A stretch of DNA of 64,000 nt from an uncultured bacterium (GTDB taxonomy: Bacteria > Verrucomicrobiota > Verrucomicrobiia > CAIQCK01). Below are positions 44,098-53,047 of the stretch, one piece after another; position 1 is the stretch's first letter, and every line of letters starts with the position of its first letter. Below the pieces are notes generated by a model. The model saw only the letters and a program-made list of their open reading frames with translations. It was not told the DNA's origin and did no database searches. The position numbers and the translations under genes were made by a program. Location of the stretch: assembly GCA_903870275.1 (NCBI GenBank), contig CAIQCK010000065.1, positions 42,042 through 106,041 of the forward strand, given 5' to 3'.

Positions 44098-46151
44098 AGA
44101 CCGTCCTTTTAGCCAAACAAACGATGGACCGCATCTTCCTTGCGGTAGAAAATGCGAACGATGGTCTCTGGTATCGAAACTATCTGACTGGCGAGGCATG
44201 GTATTCCGCCCGCTGGAAGCGCATGCTCGGGTATGAGGATCACGAACTTCCTAACGCCCCTGAAGTGTTTCGGAGTTTGGTCTTCTCCGATGATTGGTCT
44301 TCTATCCAAAGCGCTTGCACGGCGCACTTGGCAGGAGAAACTCCGATCTACGATTGCCTGTTCCGCATGAAACACCACAGTGGAACTTGGCGATGGATTC
44401 ACTCACGTGGTAAGGCCCGCTTCGGGTCCGACGGTCGCGCGGAAGAATTTGCAGGCTCGCATACCGATGTCACCGAATACAAAGTCCAAACGGACTTTCA
44501 TAAGGAACTACTTGAAATGCTGCCAGTGCTTGTTTCCCTCAAAGATCAGAAGCGGCGGTTTCACTATGTTAACAAGGCGGTCGAAGAGTATTTCAATCGT
44601 TCCCGTGACACAGTATTAGGCAAGACCCAAGAGGAACTGGCTTTGGACGACGAACAGGCGAAGCAGTTTCGCGCAGACGACGAAAAGATTCTTAAAGGCG
44701 AACTTGCGGAAATCCATGTCGCTCAAGAGCCGCTAACAAATCAGTCCAGTGGTGAGGTGCGACACCTTCAGACTCGAAAACGCCTCCTATCGTTCCCAAG
44801 CAATAATCCGCAACCGCATGTGTTGGCCGTCGCGACCGACATAACTGATACACTTGCAGCCCAAGAACAGTTACGAATTATGCGCGACTCGCTTAAGGTA
44901 AAGCTTCAATCGCTGACAGACCTAGTAGTTGATATCGAGAAATCCACCAGCGAGAGAGATGCCTGCAACACCGCCATTTTGCGCCTCCAAGAGTTCGGCG
45001 ATGTTTTCGGATATCCGTCTGTTATGATATCATTCAAGCGCATTATTGATGGACGTCCCTGCATTATTGCGGAACCAGACTATGCCACCGGTGTTTGGAA
45101 GAACATTGCACCCCATATGATGCGTTTGTGTGACGTATCACAAACCGAGATGGATATTACTGCTCTTGTCTTAGAGAATGGCAGAGCAGAATTTGTAAGT
45201 GATTCAAGGAACCATGTGGCGTTCGACCAGAATCTGGCAAGAAAGGTGCAATTAGTTAGCCAATATGTCATTCCCCTCCAGACGGCTTCCTCAAAACTAG
45301 GCATTCTGCAGATCGCGATGGGTGAGCGGGAACGTCCGCCGGAAGACCGCAGCTACTATGACGCAATCGCGGCACACCTATCAGTTGCAATCGAAAGACA
45401 TAGGAGCTTGGCTGAGTTGGAGAGAATTAACAAGGAATTAACGAATCAAGCTCGGATTCTTGCTTTCGATGCTGCTGCTGCTAAAATCATGCACGAATTG
45501 ATGCATGCAATTGGTGATTACGCCGACCGTCTGCGGGCGGCAGTGGTGAATCCGGAGATTCGCTGTAACAAAAATGCAGAACAGTTCCTTCAGTATACCC
45601 AACAGAAAGTGGGAGAATGGATTCGTTCCGTCTCTCAAAACGTGGGGGCGTTGAAGACTAATGAAGAGGTCGGCGCCTATGAAGTTGAGAAGATCATTAA
45701 AGAAACGGTTGAGACATGGTATAGGAAGGCGCAACTAAGGAACTGCACAATTCAGATGGAATGCAACGCGCCGGGGAAGAAAGCCCATGTGCGGTTCGGC
45801 GCGTTGAAAGAGGCTGTTTCATGTCTTATTGTTAATGCTATAGAGGCAAACGCAAAGGATATACGCGTGATTGTGCGCGCAGTTCCAAGACCCCCTGATG
45901 TAAGTCGAGCAAGTGAACGCATTGATATCGAGGTCTTGGATAATGGCGACGGTATCCCCCTAGAATTTAGGGATAAGCTGAAGACCTTTGGCTGGACATC
46001 AAAGGTGGCGATTGGGCACGGTATAGGTCTTACGATTGTAGACTTGTTATCCAAACGGATGGGTGGGAGCTTTGACATAGTATCCTATGGCAAAGCAAGT
46101 GGCGAACCTTTGACTCGGTTTGTCCTTCGGCTCCCATCTGTTTTAGGTTAG
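44094..46151 (+). CDS. PAS-PAS-GAF sensor histidine kinase
   Basis: A 685-residue cytoplasmic kinase; ATG 44094 overlaps the receiver-TIR stop. Domains in order: PAS (about 12-130, with a PAC-type end FAGSHTDVTEYK), PAS (about 140-265, ATDITDTLAAQEQ), GAF-like (about 280-445), a helical dimerisation region with MHELMHAIGDYADRL as a possible phospho-histidine box, and a HATPase_c domain with LIVNAIEANAKDI (N box), DNGDGIP (G1) and GHGIGLTIV (G2). The histidine box is atypical, so the phosphotransfer residue is inferred. No membrane helix, so it senses an internal signal. Notably AT-rich toward its end. Confidence 0.82.
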   Translation: MKTVLLAKQTMDRIFLAVENANDGLWYRNYLTGEAWYSARWKRMLGYEDHELPNAPEVFRSLVFSDDWSSIQSACTAHLAGETPIYDCLFRMKHHSGTWRWIHSRGKARFGSDGRAEEFAGSHTDVTEYKVQTDFHKELLEMLPVLVSLKDQKRRFHYVNKAVEEYFNRSRDTVLGKTQEELALDDEQAKQFRADDEKILKGELAEIHVAQEPLTNQSSGEVRHLQTRKRLLSFPSNNPQPHVLAVATDITDTLAAQEQLRIMRDSLKVKLQSLTDLVVDIEKSTSERDACNTAILRLQEFGDVFGYPSVMISFKRIIDGRPCIIAEPDYATGVWKNIAPHMMRLCDVSQTEMDITALVLENGRAEFVSDSRNHVAFDQNLARKVQLVSQYVIPLQTASSKLGILQIAMGERERPPEDRSYYDAIAAHLSVAIERHRSLAELERINKELTNQARILAFDAAAAKIMHELMHAIGDYADRLRAAVVNPEIRCNKNAEQFLQYTQQKVGEWIRSVSQNVGALKTNEEVGAYEVEKIIKETVETWYRKAQLRNCTIQMECNAPGKKAHVRFGALKEAVSCLIVNAIEANAKDIRVIVRAVPRPPDVSRASERIDIEVLDNGDGIPLEFRDKLKTFGWTSKVAIGHGIGLTIVDLLSKRMGGSFDIVSYGKASGEPLTRFVLRLPSVLG

Positions 46152-46152
46152 A

Positions 46153-47115
46153 GTGTTCTATGTCACGCTGGTCGTGCGGCTGCATCACACCGAGCCTTTC
46201 CAGCAGGACCAGCTCTGGCGCTACGCCGCCGATTCCAAGATGAACACCGGGAAGCAGCTTGGCGTGAAGCTGACCCGGCGCGCGCCGGGCGTGGGCGAAC
46301 TGGAGGTGTATTTCGATCCGGCGGTCGCGATGGAGGAGAGGATCATCTTCAGCAACTACGTCCACGAGCACCTGTTGCAGCACGCCCCTGACGTGGAGCG
46401 GCTACAGCATTATGTCTGCCCGCAGCGCGACAGCCCGGTGGGCAATCGCGAGGTGGCGATGAAGCGGCTAAACGACTGGCTGCAAAGCCGGCCACCGCAG
46501 CCTGACCCGACGGCCCGGTTCAAGTTCCGCAAAGGCAAAGAGGAGCCGCCGAGCATCATCTGCGTAGGCTGTGAGCAGCGGGTGCCGCTCTGGGATGAGA
46601 TGGAGCAGTGTTTCGCCAGCCCGGAGATTCAGGGGCGGGTGCGCGACATGCAGGAGGAGTCCGCCATCGAGCTGAGCAACCAGAGCAAGGAACGCGCGCT
46701 GGTGGGCGAGGTCATCTCCACCGTGGCGCTCGCGGACCAGATCAGCCGGGAGTTCAACGTCAGCGATCAGGGCATTGACATGGAGATCGAGTTCACCGAC
46801 GACGCCCACGAAGCGACCGGCGCGAAGCTCTACCTGCAACTCAAGTCGGGCGATTCCTACCTGCGCGAGCGCAAGGGCGCGGAAATCTTCACGATCAAGG
46901 ACGAGCGCCACACCCGTTACTGGATGGAGCAGGCGTTCCCCGTGCTGCTGGTGATCCGGAACTCCGAGGGCGAAGTCCGCTGGATGGAAGTGCGCGACTG
47001 GCTGAAGCGCGAGAGCGAAAACGGCAAGAAGCCGGTGAGGCAAATCGTCTTCGCGGGCGAGCGGTTCGACGTGATGAGCGTGCGGCGGTGGCGGGCGCTT
47101 GTTCTCAAACCGTGA
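46153..47115 (+). pseudogene. 5'-truncated gene: COR-type fragment with C-terminal DUF4365
   Basis: The frame opens with YVTLVVRLHHTEPFQQDQLW immediately after the kinase stop, with no Shine-Dalgarno. This region, the CxxC remnant (ICVGCEQRVPLWDEMEQ) and the DUF4365 domain (DQGIDMEIEF with YLQLKSGDSYL) correspond, as far as I recall, to the C-terminal part of large leucine-rich-repeat / ROC-COR proteins. The expected N-terminal 800 or more residues are missing, so a deletion has joined the remnant to the kinase. Only a GTG at 46153 could start it. A short product from the DUF4365 part cannot be excluded. Confidence 0.6.
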
Positions 47116-47195
47116 GTGAATCCGCAGTGGGTGCTTTGGTCCTCCTCCTGTTTGCCAACAGTTTCCATTCCCGCTGTTGCCATGCTGGACGTTCA

Positions 47196-47795
47196 TCAAC
47201 CGCAAGCATATCCCTTCAACTTTTCTTTTGCGGCGATCCCAGCCCTAACCTCATTATCAACGACTTCCAAGGCCTCCGGGGAAAGATGCGGTTTCAACTT
47301 TTCCAACAGTCCCACAAAATACCGACTGGCACTCTCTGCGCCCTCCTCATACATCTTCTTCCCATATTCTGGGTCTCCACGATCCAGCCCCAACAACTTC
47401 GCCCCCATCGCCGTCCCCTGTAACCGCAACTCGATGTCAGGAACTTCTTTCATGACTTCGACGGGTCTCTCCATCACGAATAGTCCATCCTTCACTTTTC
47501 GCTTCTCCACCACCTTTTCTTTCCGCTTCGCGTTGAGCGCTAGCTTGATGGGGTGAAGCAGCTCCGTTTCCGTCACGCCCAACTGTTTGAAAATGTCCAC
47601 CACGGCCGACTGCATCGCGGGCTGATCGAACACGCGCGTCGCGTTTGCATTTGGGTCCGAATATCCCGCTGCTCGCGCCGCTTCGGTCTTGTTGCCCGTC
47701 TCGGCATACACTTTGAGCGCGGTCCGCTGCTTCGGCGTCAGCTTCTCGGTTGGATTACCGTGTTTTACCGTGGTTTGTTTTTTTCGAGTGCTCAT
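47196..47795 (-). CDS. Terminase small subunit-like DNA-binding protein
   Basis: A 199-residue protein. LTPKQRTALKVYAETGNKTEAARAAGYSDPNA is the helix-turn-helix start typical of phage terminase small subunits (Terminase_2-like). A helical middle and a basic C-terminus follow. In phages this protein recognises packaging sites. With no large terminase in the island it may redirect a helper phage's packaging, as small terminases of phage satellites do; that is inference. It lies between the truncated DUF4365 gene and the integrase, on the integrase strand. Confidence 0.68.
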   Translation of the reverse strand: MSTRKKQTTVKHGNPTEKLTPKQRTALKVYAETGNKTEAARAAGYSDPNANATRVFDQPAMQSAVVDIFKQLGVTETELLHPIKLALNAKRKEKVVEKRKVKDGLFVMERPVEVMKEVPDIELRLQGTAMGAKLLGLDRGDPEYGKKMYEEGAESASRYFVGLLEKLKPHLSPEALEVVDNEVRAGIAAKEKLKGYACG

Positions 47796-47897
47796 CTTGT
47801 TCCCGCCGTTAAACGATCAAACACACAGCCGCCTCCATTGAGCCACCCTCGTCGCCGGACATCGTGCTGCGTTTCGCTTCGATTGGCTCTGGAGCCG

Positions 47898-49181
47898 TCA
47901 CAAATGGGATTGCTGCCGCGCCTTCACGCTGGCTTCTTCGGTTGCCGTTGCTTCCGCTGTGCCTTGTTCGCCATCGGGCGGCATCGGAACGACTTTGCCA
48001 ACCTCACCCTCCGGTCTCAGTGCCCAAAAATGCTTTGCCTCCGTTTGCGTCACCAGCGCCTTGTAATGAGCGTGCAGGATGTTGGAGTCTTTGTGTCCCA
48101 TTTGCGCCGCCGTCCGCACTTGGTCGCCGTGCATTGCCAAGTGGTAAGAGCCAAACGAGTGCCGCAACCCATTCTTCGGCCACGGCAGAATTTTCGCCTT
48201 CCGCTGCAACGCTTCCAACCGCTCGCGGAAATGCACCGAGTCAACCACGGGGCCGCGTTCCTTCGCGTAGGCCGCGAGCCAAGCCGCCAGCGTGTCGCTG
48301 ATCTCGACAACCCGTCGCATCCGTTTCTTGGCAATCTCCGCGCCGACGATGATCGCCCGTTCTGTGAGCTTCACCGCCGACCAGTCCAGCCGTTGCGCCT
48401 CGGTGGGCCGCAGACCCGCGAACAAGCCCATCGCAACATACGGCAACAGCCCAAACTCCGGCGCGGCTCCAAGCAGTGTCGCGGTTTGCTTCACGGTGAA
48501 GATGCCGGGTTCCTTGTCTTCCGGCGCTGGCCGCGAAAGCTTCTCCGCCAAGTTCACGTCCACCCACCCCCGCCCAATGGCGAAGTTGAAAAGCTGAGAC
48601 AGCTTCACCGCGTAGTTGATCTTCGTGCGCGGCGACAACTCCGGGTCGTTCAACCACTCCTGCAACTCCGGCAACGCAATCGCGCTCAGTTGTCGCGTGC
48701 CAAATGTGTTGGCGAATTGCCCCAGCCGCGCCTTCAGGTCGTCAATCGTCCGCTGCCGCCGGCCCGCCGCCGTCACGTCCTTCAACAACTGCTGCACGAT
48801 CTCCGCGACGGGCGGCGCGTTGCGATACTTCAAGACGTGCTCAACGTAGTGGTCCACCGCTTCCGTCAGCGTGGCGTTCCACGGCCTCAACTTCCCCAAA
48901 CACTTCGCGGCCTCAACCCGCGAGTCAGCCGACAGAGAAAACGCCGCCGTGCCTTCGTTCTCTTTGGCAACCCGCGCCTGCGTTGCGAACGTCTCAGCCG
49001 CTTGCTTGGTGGGAAACGTCCGCCGGTCGCGCTTGCCGTTCACCAAGCCCAAGTCCACCGTAAAGCCTGCTTGCCCGCTTCGATGGATTCGTCTATAAAT
49101 GCGCGGCCATGAAACCTTGCGTCTCGCACGACTGTGCTCCTGCTTCGTCTGTGCGTTCGTGTCATTGTCCTTCGTTGTCAT
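47898..49181 (-). CDS. Tyrosine recombinase (integrase) of the selC island
   Basis: A 427-residue integrase. Start ATG 49181 was chosen because GGAGG lies just upstream and because the longer frame would run through the arm-type repeat at 49225-49248. The N-terminal arm-binding part (WPRIYRRIHRSGQAGF) precedes a core-binding SAM-like domain and a catalytic domain with the R-H-R-H-Y set: GLRPTEAQRLDW, NGLRHSFGSYHL, MGHKDSNILHAHY. It is transcribed away from selC, directly inside attR, the usual place for an integrase using a tRNA gene as attB. Confidence 0.93.
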   Translation of the reverse strand: MTTKDNDTNAQTKQEHSRARRKVSWPRIYRRIHRSGQAGFTVDLGLVNGKRDRRTFPTKQAAETFATQARVAKENEGTAAFSLSADSRVEAAKCLGKLRPWNATLTEAVDHYVEHVLKYRNAPPVAEIVQQLLKDVTAAGRRQRTIDDLKARLGQFANTFGTRQLSAIALPELQEWLNDPELSPRTKINYAVKLSQLFNFAIGRGWVDVNLAEKLSRPAPEDKEPGIFTVKQTATLLGAAPEFGLLPYVAMGLFAGLRPTEAQRLDWSAVKLTERAIIVGAEIAKKRMRRVVEISDTLAAWLAAYAKERGPVVDSVHFRERLEALQRKAKILPWPKNGLRHSFGSYHLAMHGDQVRTAAQMGHKDSNILHAHYKALVTQTEAKHFWALRPEGEVGKVVPMPPDGEQGTAEATATEEASVKARQQSHL

Positions 49182-49224
49182 GGAGCCTCCACAAGCTAAG
49201 TGTTCATCACTTGACGGCGCGAAT

Positions 49225-49248
49225 GTGTCACGCAAACGGCACGCAGTC
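49225..49248. promoter_or_regulatory. Arm-type recombinase site, right end
   Basis: Twenty-four bases (GTGTCACGCAAACGGCACGC then AGTC) repeat the left-end site 10331-10354 with two differences and in the same orientation. It lies 68 bases from the attR core; the left copy lies 82 bases from attL. A 6-bp inverted pair (GAAAGT 49261-49266 / ACTTTC 49277-49282) sits between this site and selC. The symmetric layout supports integrase binding at both ends. Confidence 0.6.
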
Positions 49249-49316
49249 AACGCTCAAAATGAAAGTTCAAGTTTAGACTTTCATTATCATCCTGCAAATT
49301 AACACTTTATAAAAAC

Positions 49317-49359
49317 GGAAAGTGATGGGTGCCTGGTGGTCCCCACGGTCTTCAAAACC
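49317..49359 (+). repeat. attR: 5' half of selC, right copy
   Basis: Identical over 43 bases to 10206-10248. Here the repeat continues into the intact 3' half of selC, so this is the functional junction. The upstream flank is island DNA and differs entirely from the flank of the left copy, so the working selC is now expressed from an island-borne promoter region. Confidence 0.9.
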
Positions 49360-49412
49360 GTCGTGGCTGGCGCAAGCCGGCCAGGTAGGTTCGATTCCTG
49401 CCCTTTCCGCCA
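49317..49412 (+). tRNA. selC: tRNA-Sec (anticodon UCA)
   Basis: A 96-base tRNA with encoded CCA. The anticodon stem ACGGU/ACCGU holds the loop CUUCAAA with anticodon UCA (49352-49354), which reads UGA. The D arm can form six pairs with a one-base bulge and a UGGU loop. A long variable arm of 7 bp (GGCUGGC / GCCGGCC, GCAA loop) and a G discriminator are as in other bacterial tRNA-Sec. The acceptor plus T-stem strand is 12 bases rather than the 13 of E. coli, and position U7 faces C. It is the attachment gene of the island and is needed to decode the two in-frame UGA genes at 4.0 and 7.5 kb. Confidence 0.92.
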
Positions 49413-49829
49413 CTTCCGGGTGCTGGCCTACGCCCTTCGCCGTTAGGGCCAGATCACTACAGCCGATTTTTTCAACAAAGCAACTTTTGGCCTAAATGGA
49501 GCCCGTTTTCCCTCCTGAAACCCACGCAATCCTGCCTTCCGACCTTTTCAAAAGTGTGCGGTCCGAGTACACTCCGGGGTTCCTGATACTTGGCAAAAGC
49601 GGAAAACCACTGTTTTTATGTGGATATATGAGAAATGACGGGAGCGACGGGACTCGAACCCACGAGTCCTCCGTCCATCCGACCGGCGCGTTTGTCCGGG
49701 CACAACCGTATCGGGCGTTCCCCGGCCCGGCCAACCCAAACTTCTATTGAGCCGGAGGCGCGCGAACTGCTATAAGCGCCGGGCGTTGCCGGTCCTCGAG
49801 GGCGGGCGACACACGGCCCTTGATCGGAT
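49413..49829. other. Intergenic region between selC and RND permease
   Basis: About 417 bases without a convincing gene. An imperfect inverted repeat CTGGCCTA / TAGGGCCAG (about 49424-49453) followed by a T-run 12 bases later (GATTTTTT) may end selC transcription weakly. Near 49640-49665 the minus strand contains a tRNA T-arm-like GGGTTCGAGTCCC, but no full cloverleaf could be formed. The stretch just before 49830 contains no strong ribosome binding site. Confidence 0.4.
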
Positions 49830-52800
49830 ATGTGGATCGTCCAATTAGCTCTGCGCAGACCTTACACGTTTGTGGTCGCAGCCATCCTGCTGCTGCTGCT
49901 GACCCCGTTTGTCCTGATGCGAATGTCCACGGACATTTTCCCCGTCATTGATATTCCGGTCGTCAGCGTCGTTTATCAATACGCAGGCCTCGACGTGAAG
50001 GAAATCGAGCAGCGCATTGTTTATATCTGCGAACGCTCGCTGGCCACCACGGTCAACAACATCGAGCATATCGAGTCCAACTCCTACAACGGCATTGGCG
50101 TCATCAAGATCTTCATGCAACCTGGCACCTCGGTGGACGGGGGCGTGGCGCAAGTCACGTCCATCTGCCAGACGCTGTTGCGCACCATGCCGCCGGGGCA
50201 GACGCCGCCGTTGGTGATCCGCTACAGCGCCTCCACGGTGCCGGTGTTCCAATACAGCTTCAGCAGCAAGAAACTCTCCGAGCAGGAGCTTTACGACTTT
50301 GCCCAGAACCAGATTCGCGTGGGCCTCTCCGTCGTGCCCGGCGCGTCCGCGCCCTGGCCCTACGGCGGCAAAACCCGCCTCATCGCCGTGGATCTCGACC
50401 TCACGGCGCTCAAGTCGAAAAACCTCTCCGCGCAGGATGTGGTCAATGCCATCAACGCACAGAATCTCATCATGCCCGGCGGCACCGCCAAAATCGGCCC
50501 CACCCAATACAACGTCGAGCTGAACTCCAGCCCCCGGGTGCTGGATGAACTCAACGATCTGCCGGTGAAAACCATCGGCGGCGCCACCATCTACCTGCGG
50601 GACGTGGCCCAGGTCCACGACGGTTACTCGCCGCAGCAGAACATCGTCCGTCAGGACGGCCTTCGCGGCGCGTTGCTGACGATCTATAAGACCGGCGTCG
50701 TCTCGACGCTGGACGTGGTGCGCCGCGTCAAGGCCGTCATGCCGCGCATCCTTAGCGGCCTGCCGCCGGAGATTGACGCCCGGGAGTTTGCCGACCAGTC
50801 GTTGTTCGTTCGCGCCGCAATCGAAGACGTGGTGCGGGAAGGGACCATCGCCGCCGCCCTGACGGCGCTGATGATCCTGCTCTTCCTCGGCTCGTGGCGC
50901 AGCACGCTCATCATCGCGGTCTCGATCCCGCTCTCGGTGCTCTCGTCCATCGCCGTGCTCTACGCGCTCGGCGAGACCATCAATCTGATGACGCTCGGCG
51001 GACTGGCGCTGGCCGTTGGCATCCTCGTGGACGACGCAACCGTGGCGATTGAGAACATCCACCACCACATGACCGCGGGCATCGCGCTGGAGGATGCCAT
51101 CCTCATCGGCGCGCAGGAGATCGCCCTGCCCGCCTTTGTGTCCACCCTCTGCATTTGCATCGTGTTCGTGCCGATGTTCTTTCTGACGGGGGTCGCGCGC
51201 CATCTCTTCGTGCCCCTGGCCAAGGCGGTGGTCTTCGCCATGCTCGCCAGCTACCTCATCTCGCGCACGCTGGTGCCGACGCTGGTGATGTGGTTCTACC
51301 GGGGTGTGAAGCTCCACGGCACGCACGCGGATCATCACCACGCCCCGCTCTGGGTGCGGCCCTTCCTGCGGCTCCAGCTTCGCTTCGAGCGGGGCTTTCT
51401 CCATTTCCGGGAACGCTACCGCGCGATGCTGGCCGCCTGCCTGGAGAAACGCGCCGCCTTCGGCGGCGTCTTTCTGCTCTTCTGCCTGGGCTCGTGGCTG
51501 CTCGTGCCGCAACTCGGCGAGGACTTTTTCCCCAATGTGGACGCCGGCACTTTTCAACTCCATCTTCGTGCGCGCAGCGGCACACGCATCGAGGAAACCG
51601 CGAAGCTGGTGGACCAGGTTGAGACGGTCATTCGCGAGGAAGTGCCGGCCGTGGAAATGCACGGGATTCTCGACAACATCGGCATCTCCAGTTCCGGCAT
51701 CAACCTCACCTACAGCAACAGCGGCGTCATCGGCGTCGCCGACGCCGACATCCTCGTCTCCCTCAAACCGGGTCATGCGCCGACCGACCACTATGTCCGC
51801 CGGCTTCGCACGCGGCTCAACCGCGAATTCCCCGGGACGCTGTTCTACTTCCTGCCGGCCGATATCGTCAGCCAGACGCTCAACTTCGGCCTGCCCGCGC
51901 CGTTCGACGTGCAGATCGCCGGTCGCGACCAGGCCGCCAACCGCCGCATTGCGGCGCGGCTCGCCGAGAAGATTCGCCAGGTGGCCGGCGCGGTGGACGT
52001 GCGCGTGCACCAGCCGGCCGACCTGCCGAAATTGCGCATCGCCGTGGACCGCACCAAGGCCTCGGTGTTGTCCCTCACCGAACGCCATGTCGCCGACTCC
52101 GTACTGCTCAGTCTCAGCGGCAGCGGCCAGTTCGAGCCCGCCTACTGGTTGAACCGGAGCAACGGCATCCAGTACCTCCTCGAATTTCGCGTTCCCGAAC
52201 ACGCCATCGGTTCGCTCGAAGAGATTCAATCCATGCCTATCGGCACCGGCCAGCCCGGCCAGGACAGCGGCCAGATACTCGCCAATCTGGCCACGCTGGA
52301 TCGGACGGCGGGCGAGGCCGTGGCCTCGCATTACAACACCATGCCGGTCATCGACATCTTCGGCGGCGTCACCGGCCGCGATCTCGGCGGCGTCTTGCGT
52401 GACATCGAACCCCTGGTCGAGCAGGCAAAGACCGAGCTCCCGCGCGGCCACTACATCAGCTTGCGCGGTCAGGCGGACACGATGCGCACGAGTTACATTG
52501 GCCTCATGGTCGGCCTGCTTATGGCCGTCGCGCTCATCTATCTGCTGCTGGTCGTGAATTTCCAAAGCTGGCTCGACCCCTTCATCATCATCACCGCTTT
52601 GCCCGGTGCGCTCGCGGGCGTTGTCTGGGGTTTGTTCCTTTCCCAGACCACGCTCAGTGTGCCGGCATTGATGGGCGCGATCATGAGCCTGGGCGTCGCC
52701 ACCGCCAATTCGGTCCTCGTCGTCAGCTTCGCGCGCAACAGCCTGCATCGCGGTCTCGATCCCATCGCCGCCGCGCTGGAGTCCGGCGTGGGCCGCATCC

Positions 52801-53003
52801 GGCCTGTGCTGATGACGGCGACGGCGATGGTGATCGGCATGTTGCCCATGAGCCTTGGATGGGGTGAGGGCGGCGAGCAGAACGCCCCTCTCGGTCGTGC
52901 CGTCATCGGCGGCCTCATCATCGCCACCGTGGCGACCCTGCTATTTGTGCCGGTGGTGTTCAGTTTCATGCACCGCCGGCCGCCGACGACAAAGACCCTC
53001 TGA
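49830..53003 (+). CDS. RND-family efflux permease
   Basis: A 1057-residue inner-membrane proton-driven pump of the AcrB/CusA superfamily. The N-terminal helix (YTFVVAAILLLLLTPFVLMRM) and STDIFPVIDIPVVSVVYQY are the classic start. LAVGILVDDATVAIENI in the fourth transmembrane helix carries the paired aspartates of the proton relay, and the two-fold repeat of a large periplasmic loop and six helices is complete. Substrates may be drugs, solvents or metals; the sequence does not decide. Unusually the permease precedes its adaptor gene, and no outer-membrane factor gene follows. Confidence 0.92.
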   Translation: MWIVQLALRRPYTFVVAAILLLLLTPFVLMRMSTDIFPVIDIPVVSVVYQYAGLDVKEIEQRIVYICERSLATTVNNIEHIESNSYNGIGVIKIFMQPGTSVDGGVAQVTSICQTLLRTMPPGQTPPLVIRYSASTVPVFQYSFSSKKLSEQELYDFAQNQIRVGLSVVPGASAPWPYGGKTRLIAVDLDLTALKSKNLSAQDVVNAINAQNLIMPGGTAKIGPTQYNVELNSSPRVLDELNDLPVKTIGGATIYLRDVAQVHDGYSPQQNIVRQDGLRGALLTIYKTGVVSTLDVVRRVKAVMPRILSGLPPEIDAREFADQSLFVRAAIEDVVREGTIAAALTALMILLFLGSWRSTLIIAVSIPLSVLSSIAVLYALGETINLMTLGGLALAVGILVDDATVAIENIHHHMTAGIALEDAILIGAQEIALPAFVSTLCICIVFVPMFFLTGVARHLFVPLAKAVVFAMLASYLISRTLVPTLVMWFYRGVKLHGTHADHHHAPLWVRPFLRLQLRFERGFLHFRERYRAMLAACLEKRAAFGGVFLLFCLGSWLLVPQLGEDFFPNVDAGTFQLHLRARSGTRIEETAKLVDQVETVIREEVPAVEMHGILDNIGISSSGINLTYSNSGVIGVADADILVSLKPGHAPTDHYVRRLRTRLNREFPGTLFYFLPADIVSQTLNFGLPAPFDVQIAGRDQAANRRIAARLAEKIRQVAGAVDVRVHQPADLPKLRIAVDRTKASVLSLTERHVADSVLLSLSGSGQFEPAYWLNRSNGIQYLLEFRVPEHAIGSLEEIQSMPIGTGQPGQDSGQILANLATLDRTAGEAVASHYNTMPVIDIFGGVTGRDLGGVLRDIEPLVEQAKTELPRGHYISLRGQADTMRTSYIGLMVGLLMAVALIYLLLVVNFQSWLDPFIIITALPGALAGVVWGLFLSQTTLSVPALMGAIMSLGVATANSVLVVSFARNSLHRGLDPIAAALESGVGRIRPVLMTATAMVIGMLPMSLGWGEGGEQNAPLGRAVIGGLIIATVATLLFVPVVFSFMHRRPPTTKTL

Positions 53004-53047
53004 CCTTTTTGTGACATGCCACCGTTCAGCGACACGCGCATCCAACC

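Noticed and set aside
49638..49725. Possible minus-strand tRNA
   Set aside because: A T-arm-like GGGTTCGAGTCCC is present, but no matching D arm or anticodon arm could be built, the acceptor has a mismatch, and the 3' end reads TCA not CCA. At most a tRNA-like relic.
49845..52748. 967-codon minus-strand open frame
   Set aside because: Antisense to the RND permease; it is His/Asp/Arg-rich without membrane segments or motifs.
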